Below the pieces are notes generated by a model, which was not told the DNA's origin, made no database searches, and saw only the letters and a program-made list of their open reading frames with translations. From Aphrophora alni (Eukaryota; Arthropoda; Insecta; Hemiptera; Aphrophoridae), in NCBI GenBank assembly GCA_963513935.1, contig OY740765.1, positions 144,215,618 to 144,279,617 on the forward strand: a DNA stretch of 64,000 nucleotides, given 5' to 3'. Shown here one piece after another: positions 11,440-23,334 of the stretch; positions within the stretch are counted from its first letter, which is position 1; every line of letters starts with the position of its first letter. The translations under genes and the position numbers were made by a program.

Positions 11440-13060
11440 CGTTTGCAATATTTAAATTCAGTTATATTAAGTATATTTTATTTTCTGCTCTATTTACGTT
11501 TTAATGATATTTATGTTTCCATTTTGATATTCTTTGATTTGTACTATCTATATTAATAAATCTGTAGGGGTGTCCATGTTTGTTCTCTCAGATAATAAAA
11601 GCTAATGAACAGATTTTAATGAGAATTACTAACATCATAGTTTCCACTCAGAAGAAGGGGTTTTTCGATATCTCAATTACAGGAAGTCCCTGGACCGATC
11701 TCAATGAATCTTTGCAAGCTTACTGAAGAGAAGTATTTTGTCTCTTGTAAATATTTTGTACAATTAACGGATTTCGATATATCCGACGTTAAAATGTTTA
11801 AATTGCCAACATTTTAAAGTGATAAGGTAAATCGGTTGATTATATTCTAAAATTGGGTGTTTATAACATTAAGTAACAGGCAAAATTTCAACTTTATATT
11901 ATTTACGGTTAAAAAATATATGATTTTCTTTAACGTCGAATATCTCCAAAACCATTAACTTGAAAAACACATTTTTGAAAATTATAAAAAATAAAGTGTT
12001 TCTGTTTGGTACACTTGTAGATCGTAACATACAAAATGCTTATACCAAATTTGAACCTAAAATCTTATCTATTTCTGGTGTTACAGTGAGATTGTAAAAA
12101 ACAAAATGAAAGAAGTTACTGAGCATTTTTCATTTATTTGAATAAGTTGAATTCGATCCTGTATAACGCGCTGAGGTTTTTGTTGCATCCTGTATATATA
12201 AATTATTCTCTGAACCTATAATTATCTTGAGCTAATTGTGATTTTTATTATAATATTATTATGGAGGTAATTTAAGAATCAATGTTGAATCTCAAATATT
12301 CTTGTGAAAAGTCGCGGGTAACATCAGTAGTGTAATATTTTCTCTCGTGGGTATGATTGGTAAACAAAATTGAAACTGATATTTTCGTTTTAAGGTCCCT
12401 TAAGTCTAAAACATAGTTTTTGAAAAGATCTTTCAAATCTCGTCTGGTGCTTGACCTCTGTGCTATGCGCAGTAGCCTACTATGCGGATCGAAGACCTGA
12501 GACAATTTTAAATTTTTTAAATATAAAAATATCCCACACATCTGCAATTAGTATAAACATGTTTGGGGAGGTAGAGTCTATTATTTTTGGTTTCGTAGAT
12601 TGATATGTTAGAAAGTTACTGCGAACATTTTGCAACGTTCATTAACTTCCGCGACAATAGCTCGTTAAAAAAATATATACACATTAATTTCAAGGTAAAA
12701 ATCAAAACAAGTTGACGCATAAAAAGCACTAAAATAAATTAACGTTCTGCCAAGAAAACAATAATTTCTACACAGATTATATTATACTTTGCAATTCATG
12801 CCTATCCACGCCTTCTCATTCCTTTCCATTTGCAATCCGGTCTTGAAGAAAACAGTAATTTGCAAATCTAAGAAATCTCAACCAAACTGGGTGAAACCGG
12901 ATTATACTGATTTAGTCCAGTAACCAGTTTAGATTGCCCCCTTCATTAGGCTTTGAGGCTTAACAATATATTTTTGTGATTAGATTTACTAATATAATAG
13001 AATTATTCCCAATGGATTAAATCAAGTGTAATGGATTAACGTAGTTTTATTAAGGATAAT
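11440..13060. other. No gene; partial foldback family 3
   Basis: From about 11925 to 12200 there is a right half of foldback family 3 ('tcgaatatctccaaaaccatta', 'acacttgtagatcgtaaca', 'cttatctatttctggtgttacagtgag', ending GTTGCATCCTGTATATATA). A minus-strand 91-codon frame at 12272-12547 has no recognisable domain and no splice support. The rest is AT-rich. Confidence 0.45.
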
Positions 13061-13935
13061 AAACTGTGCAGAAACATTGCACAAACTTTCTCAATTGCCC
13101 ATCCCCAAGACTGAATTAAAACAAACAAAAACTATTTGTCGGCTAAAAATTTAATTTCTGCAAAAAGAATAAAAATGGACGTAATTTTTTGAAAAAATAT
13201 TATATATTTAAACAGGGCGTACAGTTGTTTCGCTTGTGAAAACACGTTCTGAGAGTAAATCGTTTTTTTTTTGTTTTTTTTTCAATATCGAACTATCAAT
13301 TAAGGCTATTATTATTAGATTTTGATTTTTCCAATTGTTTTTGAACGATAATATATTTTTACTTCGCGTTTTACACACTGGTTTGGGTCAATAATCTTCA
13401 CATTTCACTCAAATTTGAACGAAATCGGAAGAGGTGATTTTGAGAAATAATATCTTTTATATCAGCTTCATGGATGATTTTTTTTCCTTTGTTTATTGTA
13501 GATAACTCATGAATAGACATTTTTTAGAGATATGTTTTGTAAAGGTCCTTAGAAGCTACACTTAAGTAAAAAATTGATCAAAATTGATAGAGAATTTTTT
13601 TTTTCCTTTTCACTTCTCAACTATTCTTCGTGGCAACTATTCTTAAATATTGGGTTGAAAAAATGTGGGAGAAACGTTTCGAGATTTGTTAAAAAATGTC
13701 CACATACCAAAATCGAATCGATAATTTTACTCCGTTGGGCTCCACAGACGACAGACAACAACCAATTTGTGGGCTCAAGTGACCCCAAAATGGATATTTT
13801 TACGAATTATGAAAATTTATCTCATCTCACCAAAATATTTAAATTAAAGTCTTCTATACATCCTACAGAAGGATTTCGAATTGAGCTCACTCCTGAGGGA
13901 CCAAAATTCCAAAATTTACAATTTCTTTAGCTAAT
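13060..13935 (+). repeat. Interspersed family 4, copy 1
   Basis: Shares with 15880-16720 and 43280-43700 the opening 'ACATTGCACAAACTTTCTCA' and with 44440-44800 the 'GATCAAAATTGATAGAG' segment. A CAGACGACAGACAACAACC tail track lies near 13747. The 118-codon plus frame 13574-13930 falls wholly in this repeat. It has a fairly even residue mix in its last 50 codons but no family I recognise, so I do not call it as a gene. Confidence 0.45.
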
Positions 13936-14329
13936 TACACTGGTCAAAAAAATGTTTTTTCACGTTACTTGTTTCACCAAGCCATTTAAAATTATTAGTA
14001 TGATTTAATTGGACATTTCCCACCATTTGTGTACCATGAAGGTGTTCTTTTTGAACTAATATAACTGACATATGACATGCTTTACAAACTTGACACTTTA
14101 CAGTTGTAGATATGTAAAGTAAAAAAAATTACCCTCAAGTTTCTTTTTTTTTATGCTCAATCATAAAAAATGGGGGAATAACAAAATAATGGTACGTTTT
14201 CACAAAAAAAAATTTTATTTGCGTGTCCATTCAGTTAACATGAAAATGAGTAACACCTAATAAAGAAAAGATAAAAAATAATAATAACATTAATAAATTA
14301 TTAATGATTCACATTTTACTTTTGTTCGA

Positions 14330-14515
14330 ATTTATGTCCATCAATAGCTATGCACTGATAGCAACGAAACAAAAAAGAGTCATAAGCGCTTTTGAATAAT
14401 TGGCGAAGTATCAACAAAATTCCTCTTCAATCAACCTCATTAATACATCATCTGTTGCTATAGGATGAGAATAAACTTTTTGTTTCAAAAAGCCCCATAG
14501 GAAAAAAATTGCAAG
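14330..14515 (-). pseudogene. Tc1/mariner-type transposase C-terminus, relic
   Basis: On the minus strand, starting near 14510, a frame reads GFLKQKVYSHPIATDDVLMR, then IEEE. This matches the segment after the third catalytic Asp of mariner-like transposases ('WGYLKxxVY...'). The same stretch reads GYLKEQVYSHS in the relic at 38790-39765. Further on, LFFV...IDGHKFEQK resembles the usual C-terminal G-H-x-F-E. Stops and frame changes show decay; N-terminal and catalytic parts are absent. Confidence 0.55.
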
Positions 14516-14979
14516 CAGTCAAATCCAGTTTCTAGTAGCATAGTTTTAATATTATCATATGATATTTTTGATGGAGGAACTAAATTTTGGTAAATTCTTT
14601 AAAAAAACCTTATCCCTTCTTATTTTTTCAAAAGCAATAGCCCAATAACAACATTTCACTTTTTGTTCAATTAAAAAATATATTGTTTTGAGGTTAGATA
14701 TCACACATAAACTGATTGAACACAAATTGTTTCATTGTTGTGTGTTAACAAAACAACAGTTGACCGAGATTCAACAGATGGCAATGCACATTTTAATTGC
14801 ATTGCATTGTGAGAGGAAGTGGTTCTACTCACAAGAATAATGTTGTATTTGATATTCCGCCATTTTGTTTTAATTGACCGTGAAAAAATGAAACGCAAGG
14901 GAACTTTTTTATTAATCTATGTAACATAACTGTAAATATTATTTTATATTAGTACACTATTGAAAATTGCATGTTCCTA

Positions 14980-15105
14980 TATTAATTTTTGTGGCCGCTA
15001 TCGTGCTTACGCACAAACGACAACGACGACGGACAGATTGCACGTGGAAAAAAAAACTTTTTGGTTTGCTGAGGTAATGAAACGTGAATATCAGTTTAAA
15101 AAATA
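14980..15105 (-). repeat. Interspersed family 1, fragment D
   Basis: Short reverse fragment with 'GTGGCCGCTATCGTGCTTACG', the ACGACAACGACGACGGAC track and 'GGTTTGCTGAGG...TGAAACGTGAA', corresponding to the first 200 bases of the family. Confidence 0.55.
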
Positions 15106-15459
15106 GAGGACAATTTGTTTGCTTTTATTAAACTTATCCTATAATTCGTACACTGCTAGTTTGGATATTTATGAATAAATTAACGCTTTTACATTTTAAA
15201 ATTCCAAAAGGCTGTATGGAACAGTTCAGTCACCGAAAAGACTGGACTGTGGTTACGTCGTTATAATGCGACAATCCATTTTAATCTGTACACCGTGATA
15301 ATTAATTATCGATCCTCTCGCTGTACGTTATCATAAAATTATCACAGTCTGTCTCCCTCTTTCCCCTTGAGGCCATTCTACCGTCGATTTATTCTAAGTA
15401 CCATGGATTTCATCTTCTTGGATACGATGTTAAACTGCCCCTTCAGTGTACCCTAAACT

Positions 15460-15700
15460 GAGTTTTTGTTATTTAAAACTAACAAACCACTCGGTCATCA
15501 TCGCCTGATTAATAAAAAAAGAAGAAAAGAATCTAAAATAATAACCCCTAATATATCGAAAGAGTACAATAGTTGCTCAAGAATGACCTAATAGAGACGG
15601 ATCTAATCCAAGACTACATGAATAAAGATGTGGATCGAGTTAGGTCTTGGGGTTTGCCACACCCGTATATTCGCTATGTGAAGGTCCGGAAGTCCTAAAG
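15460..15700 (+). repeat. Interspersed family 2, copy 3
   Basis: Contains CACTCGGTCATCATCGCC, AAGAAGAAAAGAATCTAAAAT and a CGGATCTAATCCAAGACTA segment matching the other family 2 copies. No protein. Confidence 0.5.
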
Positions 15701-15879
15701 GTGATTCGGTGGTAACTTCCAATGGAGCACATTGTAAGTTGTGGAAGTAAAAGACACTCCTAGTTCAGAGATTATTGTTTAAATGAAATGGAGGTTTTTA
15801 TGAAAAATCATTACACCCATCAGAATCAATAATGAATGTCTCGATAATAAAGAGTGGAGGATTAATAATCATTCATCAT

Positions 15880-16720
15880 TAGATAAGGTATTGCAAAAAC
15901 ATTACACAAACTTTCTCACTCTCCGATCTCCAAAATCAAACGTAATACTCAGTTGTAAAGCAAAGTAATCTAAAAGACAGATACATATACAGTCTTATAC
16001 TTCACAGTGTATAATCGCTTGCTCCGTATACAGTGTAAATCGTATTTGATTATATCAAGTTAGTATTGTCGTTTTTTAAAAAAATTTTGCCGATTATTCC
16101 TGAAACGTAATATTGTTTCGTTTTTACCTGAAATTTTACACCACGGGTTTGGGATATAATGTTCACGTTTTACTAAAATTTAAGTGAAATCAGTTGATCA
16201 GTTTTATAAATTAAGTACAGTATTTTACAACAGCTTCATGGCCAATTTTAGTTTTTTTTTCTTTCTTTTTTTTTTTTTTTTTTTTTTTTAATAACTAACG
16301 AACCTTTCATTTTGTCTTTAAAGGCTACAAGTAAAGTTTGATCAAAATTATTAGAGCTGATTTTGAGAAAATTGTAATTTTGTGTTTTTTATTACAGAAG
16401 ATACCCACAAGTTAACAAAAAAAGTGAAAACAATTCTTGAGCTTTGGGCAAAATACGCTCACTAACCAATTAAAATTTACACACTACAGAACATACGCAG
16501 GCACATACGACGGACAGATAATATTTCAAAACTCACTAAACATTATTTTCGTTTTATGTTTACTCTCTGTTGAACTTGCTGAGAGTAAAAATAAGGATGT
16601 TAACTTTGTTGGCAAATCTACGTTTAGATCTTTCTCTAATTTCACTATAATTTGTACACACAAGTACAACAAGTTGCAGAACGTAAAAATTGAAGGAACT
16701 CCGTAAAAAAAAGACAACAT
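15880..16720 (+). repeat. Interspersed family 4, copy 2
   Basis: Opening AACATTACACAAACTTTCTC near 15898, 'cagcttcatggccaatttt' near 16230, then GATCAAAATTATTAGAGC and an ACGACGGACAGATAAT tail track near 16508. Open frames on both strands between 16437 and 16811 lie in this repeat and are not convincing. Confidence 0.45.
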
Positions 16721-16772
16721 TTATTATTCCTTTGTATATTATCTCAAAAACAAACTGATTGTCCATCATGAT

Positions 16773-17235
16773 ACTTACCCAGTACTGTAATAGAATGTAA
16801 TATAAATACACTAAATGTAATACCCAAATGTTGTTCTTTTGGGCTTTGTAGGAAATCTTAAATTTCTACAAAAAAAGGAAATCTTGGGCTCGTAGATCAA
16901 GGGGTCATATCGAGTAGAGTATGTGTTTAAAACAGCTTTTACATAAGTTTTTTGTACCTCTACATTCTTGACGTCTTCTAGGCCATAACGTGCTTCGTAG
17001 TGTCCGTATCTCGGCTCTGATGGGTCTCGTAGCTTCGTGTATTTGAAGAAGCTTCCACTCGCTACGCTCGTCTCGGTGACGCAGCCTTGTCGGATCACAT
17101 AACTATACATATATAACATTTTTCGGAGGTTCGAAATTGAATTTTTGACAATAACGTTTCCTTTTACCATTGTAGAGAGGTTTAGTTGGTACATATACAT
17201 GCAGAATCGAAATCTTAATACTCGTATATTGGGCA
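16773..17235 (-). repeat. Interspersed family 1, copy E (truncated)
   Basis: Starts with ACTTACCCAG at 16773 and includes 'tagatcaaggggtcatatcga', 'cttgacgtcttctaggccataacg' and 'CACTCGCTACGCTCGTCTCG'. Breaks off about 460 bases in. The 141-codon minus frame 16811-17236 is this repeat read through and is not a gene. Confidence 0.65.
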
Positions 17236-17679
17236 AAGTAAAATAGATAAATTACAGCTATTGTGACCTCTCATAAAGAAACGCCGATATCCGAGATTAG
17301 AAATGATCTTATTAATAGGAATATTTCACTCAATGTATACATTTCTATAAAGAGTGGGGAATTTTGCCCACAATTTTCGTCAAATCGATTTTCGAACCGT
17401 ATGACATTTTTACAAATCGCTTGTAGTTTGATGATCAAATTTTTGTCAGATACTGTATATTTTTGCTAAAATGAGACATTTATGATCGCAAACAAACAAC
17501 GATTGCCATAACATCAAGACTGTTTCAAGAATTATTAGTTGAACAGCGGACTGGTCGATGTCAATAAATGTTCGTGAAATGTGAAGATTCCAAAACTAAA
17601 AACCAATTACAAAATGCAAATAAAAATAAATGACTCCTTGTGGTTTTGTTTAAATCACTAGTACTGATTTTTGCAGGTT

Positions 17680-18100
17680 TTGGTGGTAGCAATGGTGTTA
17701 AAAAGAGAGGATGTTATTTGCTGTAAACGTTCTACGAAGTTCATTCAGTGGCCTTATCTACATCTACCCGAGGTCTATTTGTAATATTCGACAATAGGGT
17801 CTTCATTCGGTCCCAATCGTCAAGACCCAAGCCACAGGCAAAACAATACGTACGGTCATCAATACCAGTGTAAAAAAATCCTGCTTCGGCCAATTTACTC
17901 GCTGACAAGTGATGTACCTAATTTGAATAGGCAATTCCATGACGATAGAATGGAATTGTCTCAAAAATTGCTCCTTTAGCAATCCTTTAGTGAAAAGTAT
18001 TGCAAAAGGTTTGCACAAAGTGCGTATCGTGTCCATGTTATAAGGTACATTCCATCTGGTACAGTGGAAACGTGATTGCAACTACCTCTGAGCTATGTCG
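17680..18100 (-). pseudogene. BIR (IAP-repeat) domain relic
   Basis: One minus-strand frame centred on 17800-17910 reads [20 protein letters not shown] followed by G-L-x-L-D-D-W-D-R. That is the core of a baculoviral-IAP-repeat zinc-binding domain (AGFxYTG...D.V.CFxC...L..W). After a one-base frame change, the expected D-P-I-V-E-(H/Y) and the final x-C-R follow at 17735-17800; the His ligand position reads Tyr. A TAG interrupts the start of the domain and stops follow it. BIR domains occur in cellular inhibitors of apoptosis and in many large insect DNA viruses. Here the neighbours (PC4-like, SGNH-like, same strand) make a virus- or Polinton-like origin worth considering. Dead copy. Confidence 0.65.
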
Positions 18101-18650
18101 TTAAGGATGGAAAATTTGTACGGCGGACTCAATGATTTCAATGATGTAGGAGCGCAACTCTTTCCCGAGTAAAACAATTCGGCGACACATCTGGACACGA
18201 GTGGTATACTCTTCTCGAGTAGCCTCCATTCGTCAGCGTTCAAGGTCATACAATGCTGCCCGTCGTACAATTTGCCGTAACGTTTGCCGAAAATATTGCT
18301 CACTCTTACGTCACCGATAGTCAGATTGAACTTTCACATTCTCTTATCGTTGAGAGCGACCGTTATAGATTTTAAATCAATCGATAATTGGTCAAGTAGA
18401 TGATGATTGAAGAAAACAAATTTTCTACCGGCTTGCACTAAAAGTCCCAAGCCGAAACCCATATGCTGGACTAAACCGGTTGTGATGAATTTAGTGCACT
18501 CGCTGATTAAGAAATAAACAGATTTAAGAGAAATTTTGTTTAAACGACAACAACATTGCAGGATAGGCATGACATTTATATTTGGACAGAACCCAAGGCA
18601 GAGAGCGCCGGCAACCTGTTGATTTAACAAACCCTAAAGAGACAATAATT
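18082..18650 (-). pseudogene. PC4-like DNA-binding domain relic
   Basis: Two minus-strand frames, 18630-18334 and 18333-18082, are in the same phase and separated by a single TGA (18336-18334), so they were one reading frame. The stretch VRVSNIFGKRYGKLYDG followed by H-C-M-T-L-N-A-D-E-W-R-L-L-E-K-S-I-P has the shape of a PC4/p15 coactivator fold. That shape is a basic strand-turn, then G-x-x-L/M-T-L-x-x-x-E-W-x-x-L. No full protein can be read. It lies just upstream of the BIR relic on the same strand. The PC4 assignment rests on pattern only. Confidence 0.4.
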
Positions 18651-18659
18651 GGCAAAAAG

Positions 18660-19515
18660 TGTGAACCAACAGGTACAAAGGAAAAGGAATATATTGTCAT
18701 AACATAGCTGTTTAATTCTCTTCAGCATCGTGTGGATTGGCGTTACATCCGGAGGAACTAGAATTTCGCGCCATGGGGCATCGACATATATTTTTTTAAA
18801 AGATGTAATTTGGTTGATCCAGGGGGGGGGTAAATTATTCCATATTCTTAATTACTAACACCAATAATTAAGGCTAAAGTCTAGGATTAACTATTAGAAT
18901 GACCAAGTTTAGTGGAAGATAAAGAGCTAGATATATTGTTAATGAAAGTAAATGATACTTGTACAGGGGATAGGGGGGATCAATGAGAGGGATAAAAGGA
19001 GGGGTACATACAAAAATCCGGGGTGGGTGTATAGTAGGATTTGTGTGGATGAGATGAGACAAATGAATAGGTAAGATGGTTGAGAGGAGAGGTTCTAATT
19101 GGTGGCCTATCAATTGGTTCGAATAGACTGCCAAGTTCGCTAGCCACCCCACTCCACACACTAGATATTTTTTTAAAAAATAAGAGAAGACAGTTAAATA
19201 AAAAAGGTAACAAATAAAACTGATTCTCCCTAGAAAAAAACATTTTCCAGCTCCCAGCAAGGAATAAGCCAACGAACTCGGGAATACGTAGAACCTGTTC
19301 TCTCAGTGTAACTTGTGTTGTACAGAAGAGGGTGTGTTTGCGATTATTGGGTGAAAGATTGAGGAAGAATGAAAAAAGAAACTTATAATTAATATCTCCT
19401 AGCTTGAGGGCGACACATCGACTCCGATGAGAAGGCCGGCATGGTTTTAATGAAATAAACCAGGTGGAGGGGATATAATGAATGAAAAAACCCTTAAGGG
19501 GAAAAAGCTAACCAT
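18660..19515. other. Low-complexity DNA inside the decayed cluster
   Basis: Contains a G9 run (18822-18830) and a purine/pyrimidine-biased stretch at 18870-19270. Two overlapping minus frames there are Pro/His/Leu-rich and inconsistent with each other. No domain recognised. Confidence 0.4.
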
Positions 19516-19519
19516 GTAT

Positions 19520-20040
19520 GAGAGATATTAAAATTGCAAATATTTTTATATATCCGGAGGGTGAAAAATGTAGTCCGTCCCTCAAAAAACAGGAGCACGG
19601 ACAACTATAACCCCCAACTTCGGCGATGACCCTAACATCGCTAGTTGTAAAGGTGTTAAACAAAAAAATTTGTTGGGAGTGACATCGTATAAGGGCGAAA
19701 AAAAAAGTTGAATAAAGTTAAGGGTTCCATAGGGATTCGACGAATAAATAAAGTGGCGCGAAATTGGGTTTCAAAAATTTATCGTTGCTTTTTAATATGT
19801 CGTTGGTTCCGATAATAATCGTCTCGCGGGTGGTTGGGAACCACGAATGTCGATTTGTTTTAACTTTGACTTTTAACCCTAGGACAGTGAGACCGGAAAA
19901 GCCCTTATATAATACATGGATTTTATTCATGGGGTCCTGCACTACATGAATTTTGTCGAACCGAACTACTTGATTGTCTCCCAAAACGACGAGATTAGAA
20001 GCATGGTTCCTATATGAGAGGTTTGACACTCAGTCCATAA
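19520..20040 (-). pseudogene. SGNH/GDSL-hydrolase-like relic
   Basis: Minus strand from about 20030: NLVVLGDNQVVRFDK carries a degenerate GDS block (Ser replaced by Asn). YKGFSGLTVLGL and then IIIGTNDILKSNDKF give the G-x-N-D block. After frame changes, DGLHFSPSGYIKIF at about 19550-19590 supplies the D-x-x-H block with the usual S..GY. The three blocks are in the right order and at fitting distances for an SGNH esterase fold. The catalytic Ser is lost and the frame is broken. SGNH domains occur in CR1-type LINE ORF1, in host esterases and in some large DNA elements; the context does not decide. Confidence 0.55.
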
Positions 20041-21290
20041 CGTTAAATCATAAAAGAGGCAGAGTGGGCGACGGTGGGTTTTAGAAAGGAAAAAGAAAGA
20101 AAAAAAGGATGTTTGGAAAAATACCAAAACTAGGGCATTTGAAGTAAAGGAGGATTTCGATTTTTCGTTTCATTAATTTTTTTTATTATTATTTATTCTT
20201 TGGGATTCCTTAAAACATATTTTTAAAAAATATAAATTATTTGCAATTAAATCTTTATTATTTGTCTGAGATTTATATAAACCATGTTATTAAAAAAAAA
20301 ATAGAATCGGAGTAACGGTGTTTGAAATATAAGTTCGAGTTACCAGGGTAAAGTCGTGCTGAAAAGCAAACAAATGGCATACCAGGAATAATATTCTAAT
20401 TCGTATTTTAAAGTAAATAGGTTAAGCTTTGTCGATTTTAAAGTATGGGTCATGATCTGGAATGCAAAGTAAGGATAAGTTATTATAAGTATTAGAAAAC
20501 GTAGCACATCATGGGAATAGGAGTAATTTAATGAAATTATATTGTAAAAACCGAATCAAATCATTTGGGAAAATATTGTGTGAAATTTAGTAATGTAAAT
20601 TTTAGAAAAGAAAGGAGGAAAACATATAATAGGTGATTTCCATATATTTCGAAGCTAGTGTGAAGCAAAGGGATACAAAAAAAAATGGTTGGACAATTAA
20701 ATTATAGTTTGTAATAAGTTAATTAAGGTATGTTGCTGGTCTATTTAATGTTAGAGTTTGGTAATAATGCATTCAATAATAACATTTGTTTAAAGGAAAA
20801 ATAGGTTAAATGTAAAAATATTTCGAATATTTCATCAAAATCTGTTGGTCGGCATATTAGCAAAAATCCATGACTGTAAATAGGTAGTATGAAATATGTC
20901 ACTAGAAATATGCTCGATATTAACCTAATTGGAATACTTAAGACAAAGATTATAATATATCAGGGTAAAAATATATATGGTAGTAAAAATAACTTGCACA
21001 CTATTAATTCAAAATTAAATTAACGATATCTTAGGACAAGTTGAGTATTAGTTAGGCTTACAATCTGTAGGATGTTATTGTTAGTCAACATAATTACCTA
21101 GGCTGCTTATCAGAATGCATTATTGGCAATAGTCTAAAAATAGCCTACGGTATCAAGGATGTTATGAACACAGCTAATTTGCCAAATCGCTTAAATCCAG
21201 AAGAAAGGTAATTAAGTTATACTAAACTCTGAATCTAGGTACAGTATTTAAAAAAAAAATGAAACTGCAATTGTTTAGGTTCGTGTAGAT
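20041..21290. other. AT-rich DNA, nothing recognised
   Basis: No open frame, repeat family or hairpin that I can identify. Confidence 0.5.
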
Positions 21291-21293
21291 AAA

Positions 21294-21544
21294 AAAAAAC
21301 TCGAACACGAGATCTCACAAAAATTACGTTTATTTAATCAAACCCGACTCAACGACGAAGTCGCTATTCTCAGTGATACATGAGCTACAATAACAAAACT
21401 ATAAATGTAGGCCTATAATTGTATAACTATAAGTTATAGTTTTGTTATTGTAGCTGTTTCTATCACTGAGGATAGCGACTATGTCTTTGAAACGCGTTTG
21501 ATTAAATAAACGTAATTTTGTGAGATATTGTGTTCGAGTTTTTT
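21294..21544. mobile_element. Foldback element with two facing hammerhead-like ends
   Basis: The two halves are inverted copies of each other: AAAAAACTCGAACAC at the left, GTGTTCGAGTTTTTT at the right. Within the arms are TTACGTTTATTTAATCAAAC and its complement, and towards the centre AACAAAACTATAA and TTATAGTTTTGTT. Each arm contains the hammerhead-like unit also found at 10480 and 38674. The right arm on the plus strand keeps CTGAGGA (21466-21472) and GAAA (21489-21492) followed by CGCGTT. The left arm is degenerate. About 250 bases, no coding capacity. Confidence 0.7.
21461..21503 (+). ncRNA. Hammerhead-like motif (copy b)
   Basis: ATCA-CTGAGGA, a weak stem II (AGCGACTATGTCTTT), GAAA, then CGCGTT-TGAT. 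Stem I would be the four pairs ATCA/TGAT and the cleavage triplet GUU. The core bases are present, but stem II pairs poorly. Confidence 0.4.
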
Positions 21545-21779
21545 AAAATCTAATATTATCTCACAAGTCAAGCTCAATATTCTAACTTTGTGACGACAAA
21601 GAAAAAAAAATCTAAAGCCATAGGGAAAAAGGAATAAAAAAACAATATGAATACACCTTGTCAACCGTGGTTAGTGTTTAAGATTATGTAATGCACTTAA
21701 TACATGTGTAAATGAAACTATCTATAAATAAATAATAAACCAATTAAACACTGATGTAAAACAATACATTATGTCACTT

Positions 21780-22820
21780 ACCCAAGTTGAGCACACACAA
21801 ATCGAAACAGATTCCAAATCGAACACTGTCCTACTTATCAGAGTATCGTGGAACCAACTTACGATTATTATCGAATTACGGATCAATTTTATCACCGACC
21901 GTAGACCGAATAAATGGAGGGGAAATCCCAATAAAGAGTGACTCTAAATTGAAGAAAAATCATGAGATTTAATTAGGATTTTAACAAAAAGAAGAGAAAA
22001 GAGGGAACTTGTACAAATCCACTGGAGGGAAGTTTATTCAGTTAAGGGAAGATTTAAGGAAAAAGATAATTTACGGAAAAGGGAATTTAAGAAAATTACG
22101 TGAAGAAAAAAATTTAGATAAATTGAACGAACACGGAAAAAGATTTATAATTTTTATAAGAAAAATTATTATCTTACAAAGAAACCGTAAGTCGAAGAAC
22201 ACGCGTAACTGGAACATGTCGGTCGATAATAAAAGAGCAAAGTTAAATGTTTTGTTTTTTTAAGGGCTGAAAAATAATCTCACAATCTGCTACCAACTGC
22301 GGAGATTTGATGCTCGTTAAAAAGCAACAATGCTGTCTCGGTGCCCATTGGAAAGAGTTAGGAATAATGGGGAATTAATTGAGGCGAGGAGGTGAGGATT
22401 CTACCGTTGATTGATAATAATATAATTAAATTAAAACTAACTTAACTAATGGCATGACATTTAATATCTTGCCTTTAACAAGGAGAACAACGAGGAACTA
22501 GGAATAGGCCCATTATCCGCATTCAACAACAAATTACCTTCAGTTTAGTTTTTGTGTGGTTAGTGTTTTATTTTGGGGAAACTTCTTTCATTATCTGTAC
22601 TAGTTTTGTTTTTATTACCAAGCGGAACTTACTTTCTGGACGTACCTCGCAGAAGTATAAAAACGAAACTCGTAACTGCCGTTACGGTAATGACGAGTTT
22701 AAATAACAAGCGTACGAACTAGTACGTTATCCCCTATTTAATTATTTCTTTATAAATCTAAGACACCGTCGATCGATTTTCTCTTTTAAGACAGACAACT
22801 ACCGACATTTGTTTGGTTTT
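21780..22820. other. Unassigned DNA 3' of the secreted-protein gene
   Basis: A Lys/Arg-rich plus frame (22009-22263) has no recognisable domain. The region 22260-22780 is less AT-biased than its surroundings and contains no pattern I can name. It lies downstream of the gene's probable poly-A site. Confidence 0.4.
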
Positions 22821-22858
22821 GTACAGGGTGTGTGAAAAAGTTATTGCAATAATCTTCA

Positions 22859-22864
22859 TTTATT
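22859..22864 (-). terminator. Poly-A signal AATAAA of the secreted-protein gene
   Basis: AATAAA on the minus strand, 100 bases after the stop codon at 22964. It is the first canonical signal downstream, giving a short 3' UTR. Confidence 0.65.
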
Positions 22865-22963
22865 TGTAATGTTTAAAACAAACATTATTAGTATTATTAC
22901 AATCAAAATCAACAGTGATCAAAATCAAATGAACATGATTCATTTTATCTTGCACAAATTCGA

Positions 22964-23334
22964 TTAAACGTTGCCACCAGTACAAGTTCTAAAGTCGTTG
23001 TAAATAGTTTCTGCTCCTTGCCTCACAGCTGCGGTCGCATCACTGACACATTTATTTGCGTCAGCGACTATATCTCGAGAATCAGCGAGAACACTTGTCA
23101 CTGAATTGGTGCTTACGGTCAGAAAATTATCACTGTCTTTCAACAACTTTTCCACACAATCTGTAACACTTGCGTTGCTCAATGTACTAGCACCGGAAGC
23201 GCATTCTGCGATTTTGTTTGCACCATTTTGACTTTGTTGTGTGTTGAGATCGGCTTCCAATTTCGCAGACGTTGCTACTAAATCGCCGCTCTTTTCAGAC
23301 TTACTGAAAAAACAACTTTGCGATTTGGAGCTCT
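22964..23334 (-). CDS. Exon 5 (terminal): second half of module 2
   Basis: Acceptor TTTATTTTCCAG before 23334; two bases complete a Glu codon (G+AG) with exon 4. It encodes 122 residues ending CTGGNV and a stop at 22964. Cysteines fall at positions 7, 44, 59, 95 and 117 after the junction residue, against 7, 45, 61, 97 and 119 in exon 3. Coding length including the stop is 371 bases, the same as exon 3. Matches exon 3 in intron phase, so it is its duplicate. Confidence 0.85.

Noticed and set aside
13574..13930. 118-codon plus-strand frame with protein-like end
   Set aside because: Falls in repeat family 4 with a GACAGACAAC-type tail track; no domain recognised and related copies are not open.
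16811..17236. 141-codon minus-strand frame
   Set aside because: Lies inside interspersed family 1 copy E; the same sequence is broken by stops in other copies.
18874..19272. 132-codon minus-strand frame, Leu/Pro/His-rich
   Set aside because: Composition comes from pyrimidine-biased DNA; an overlapping frame is equally open, and no motif is present.
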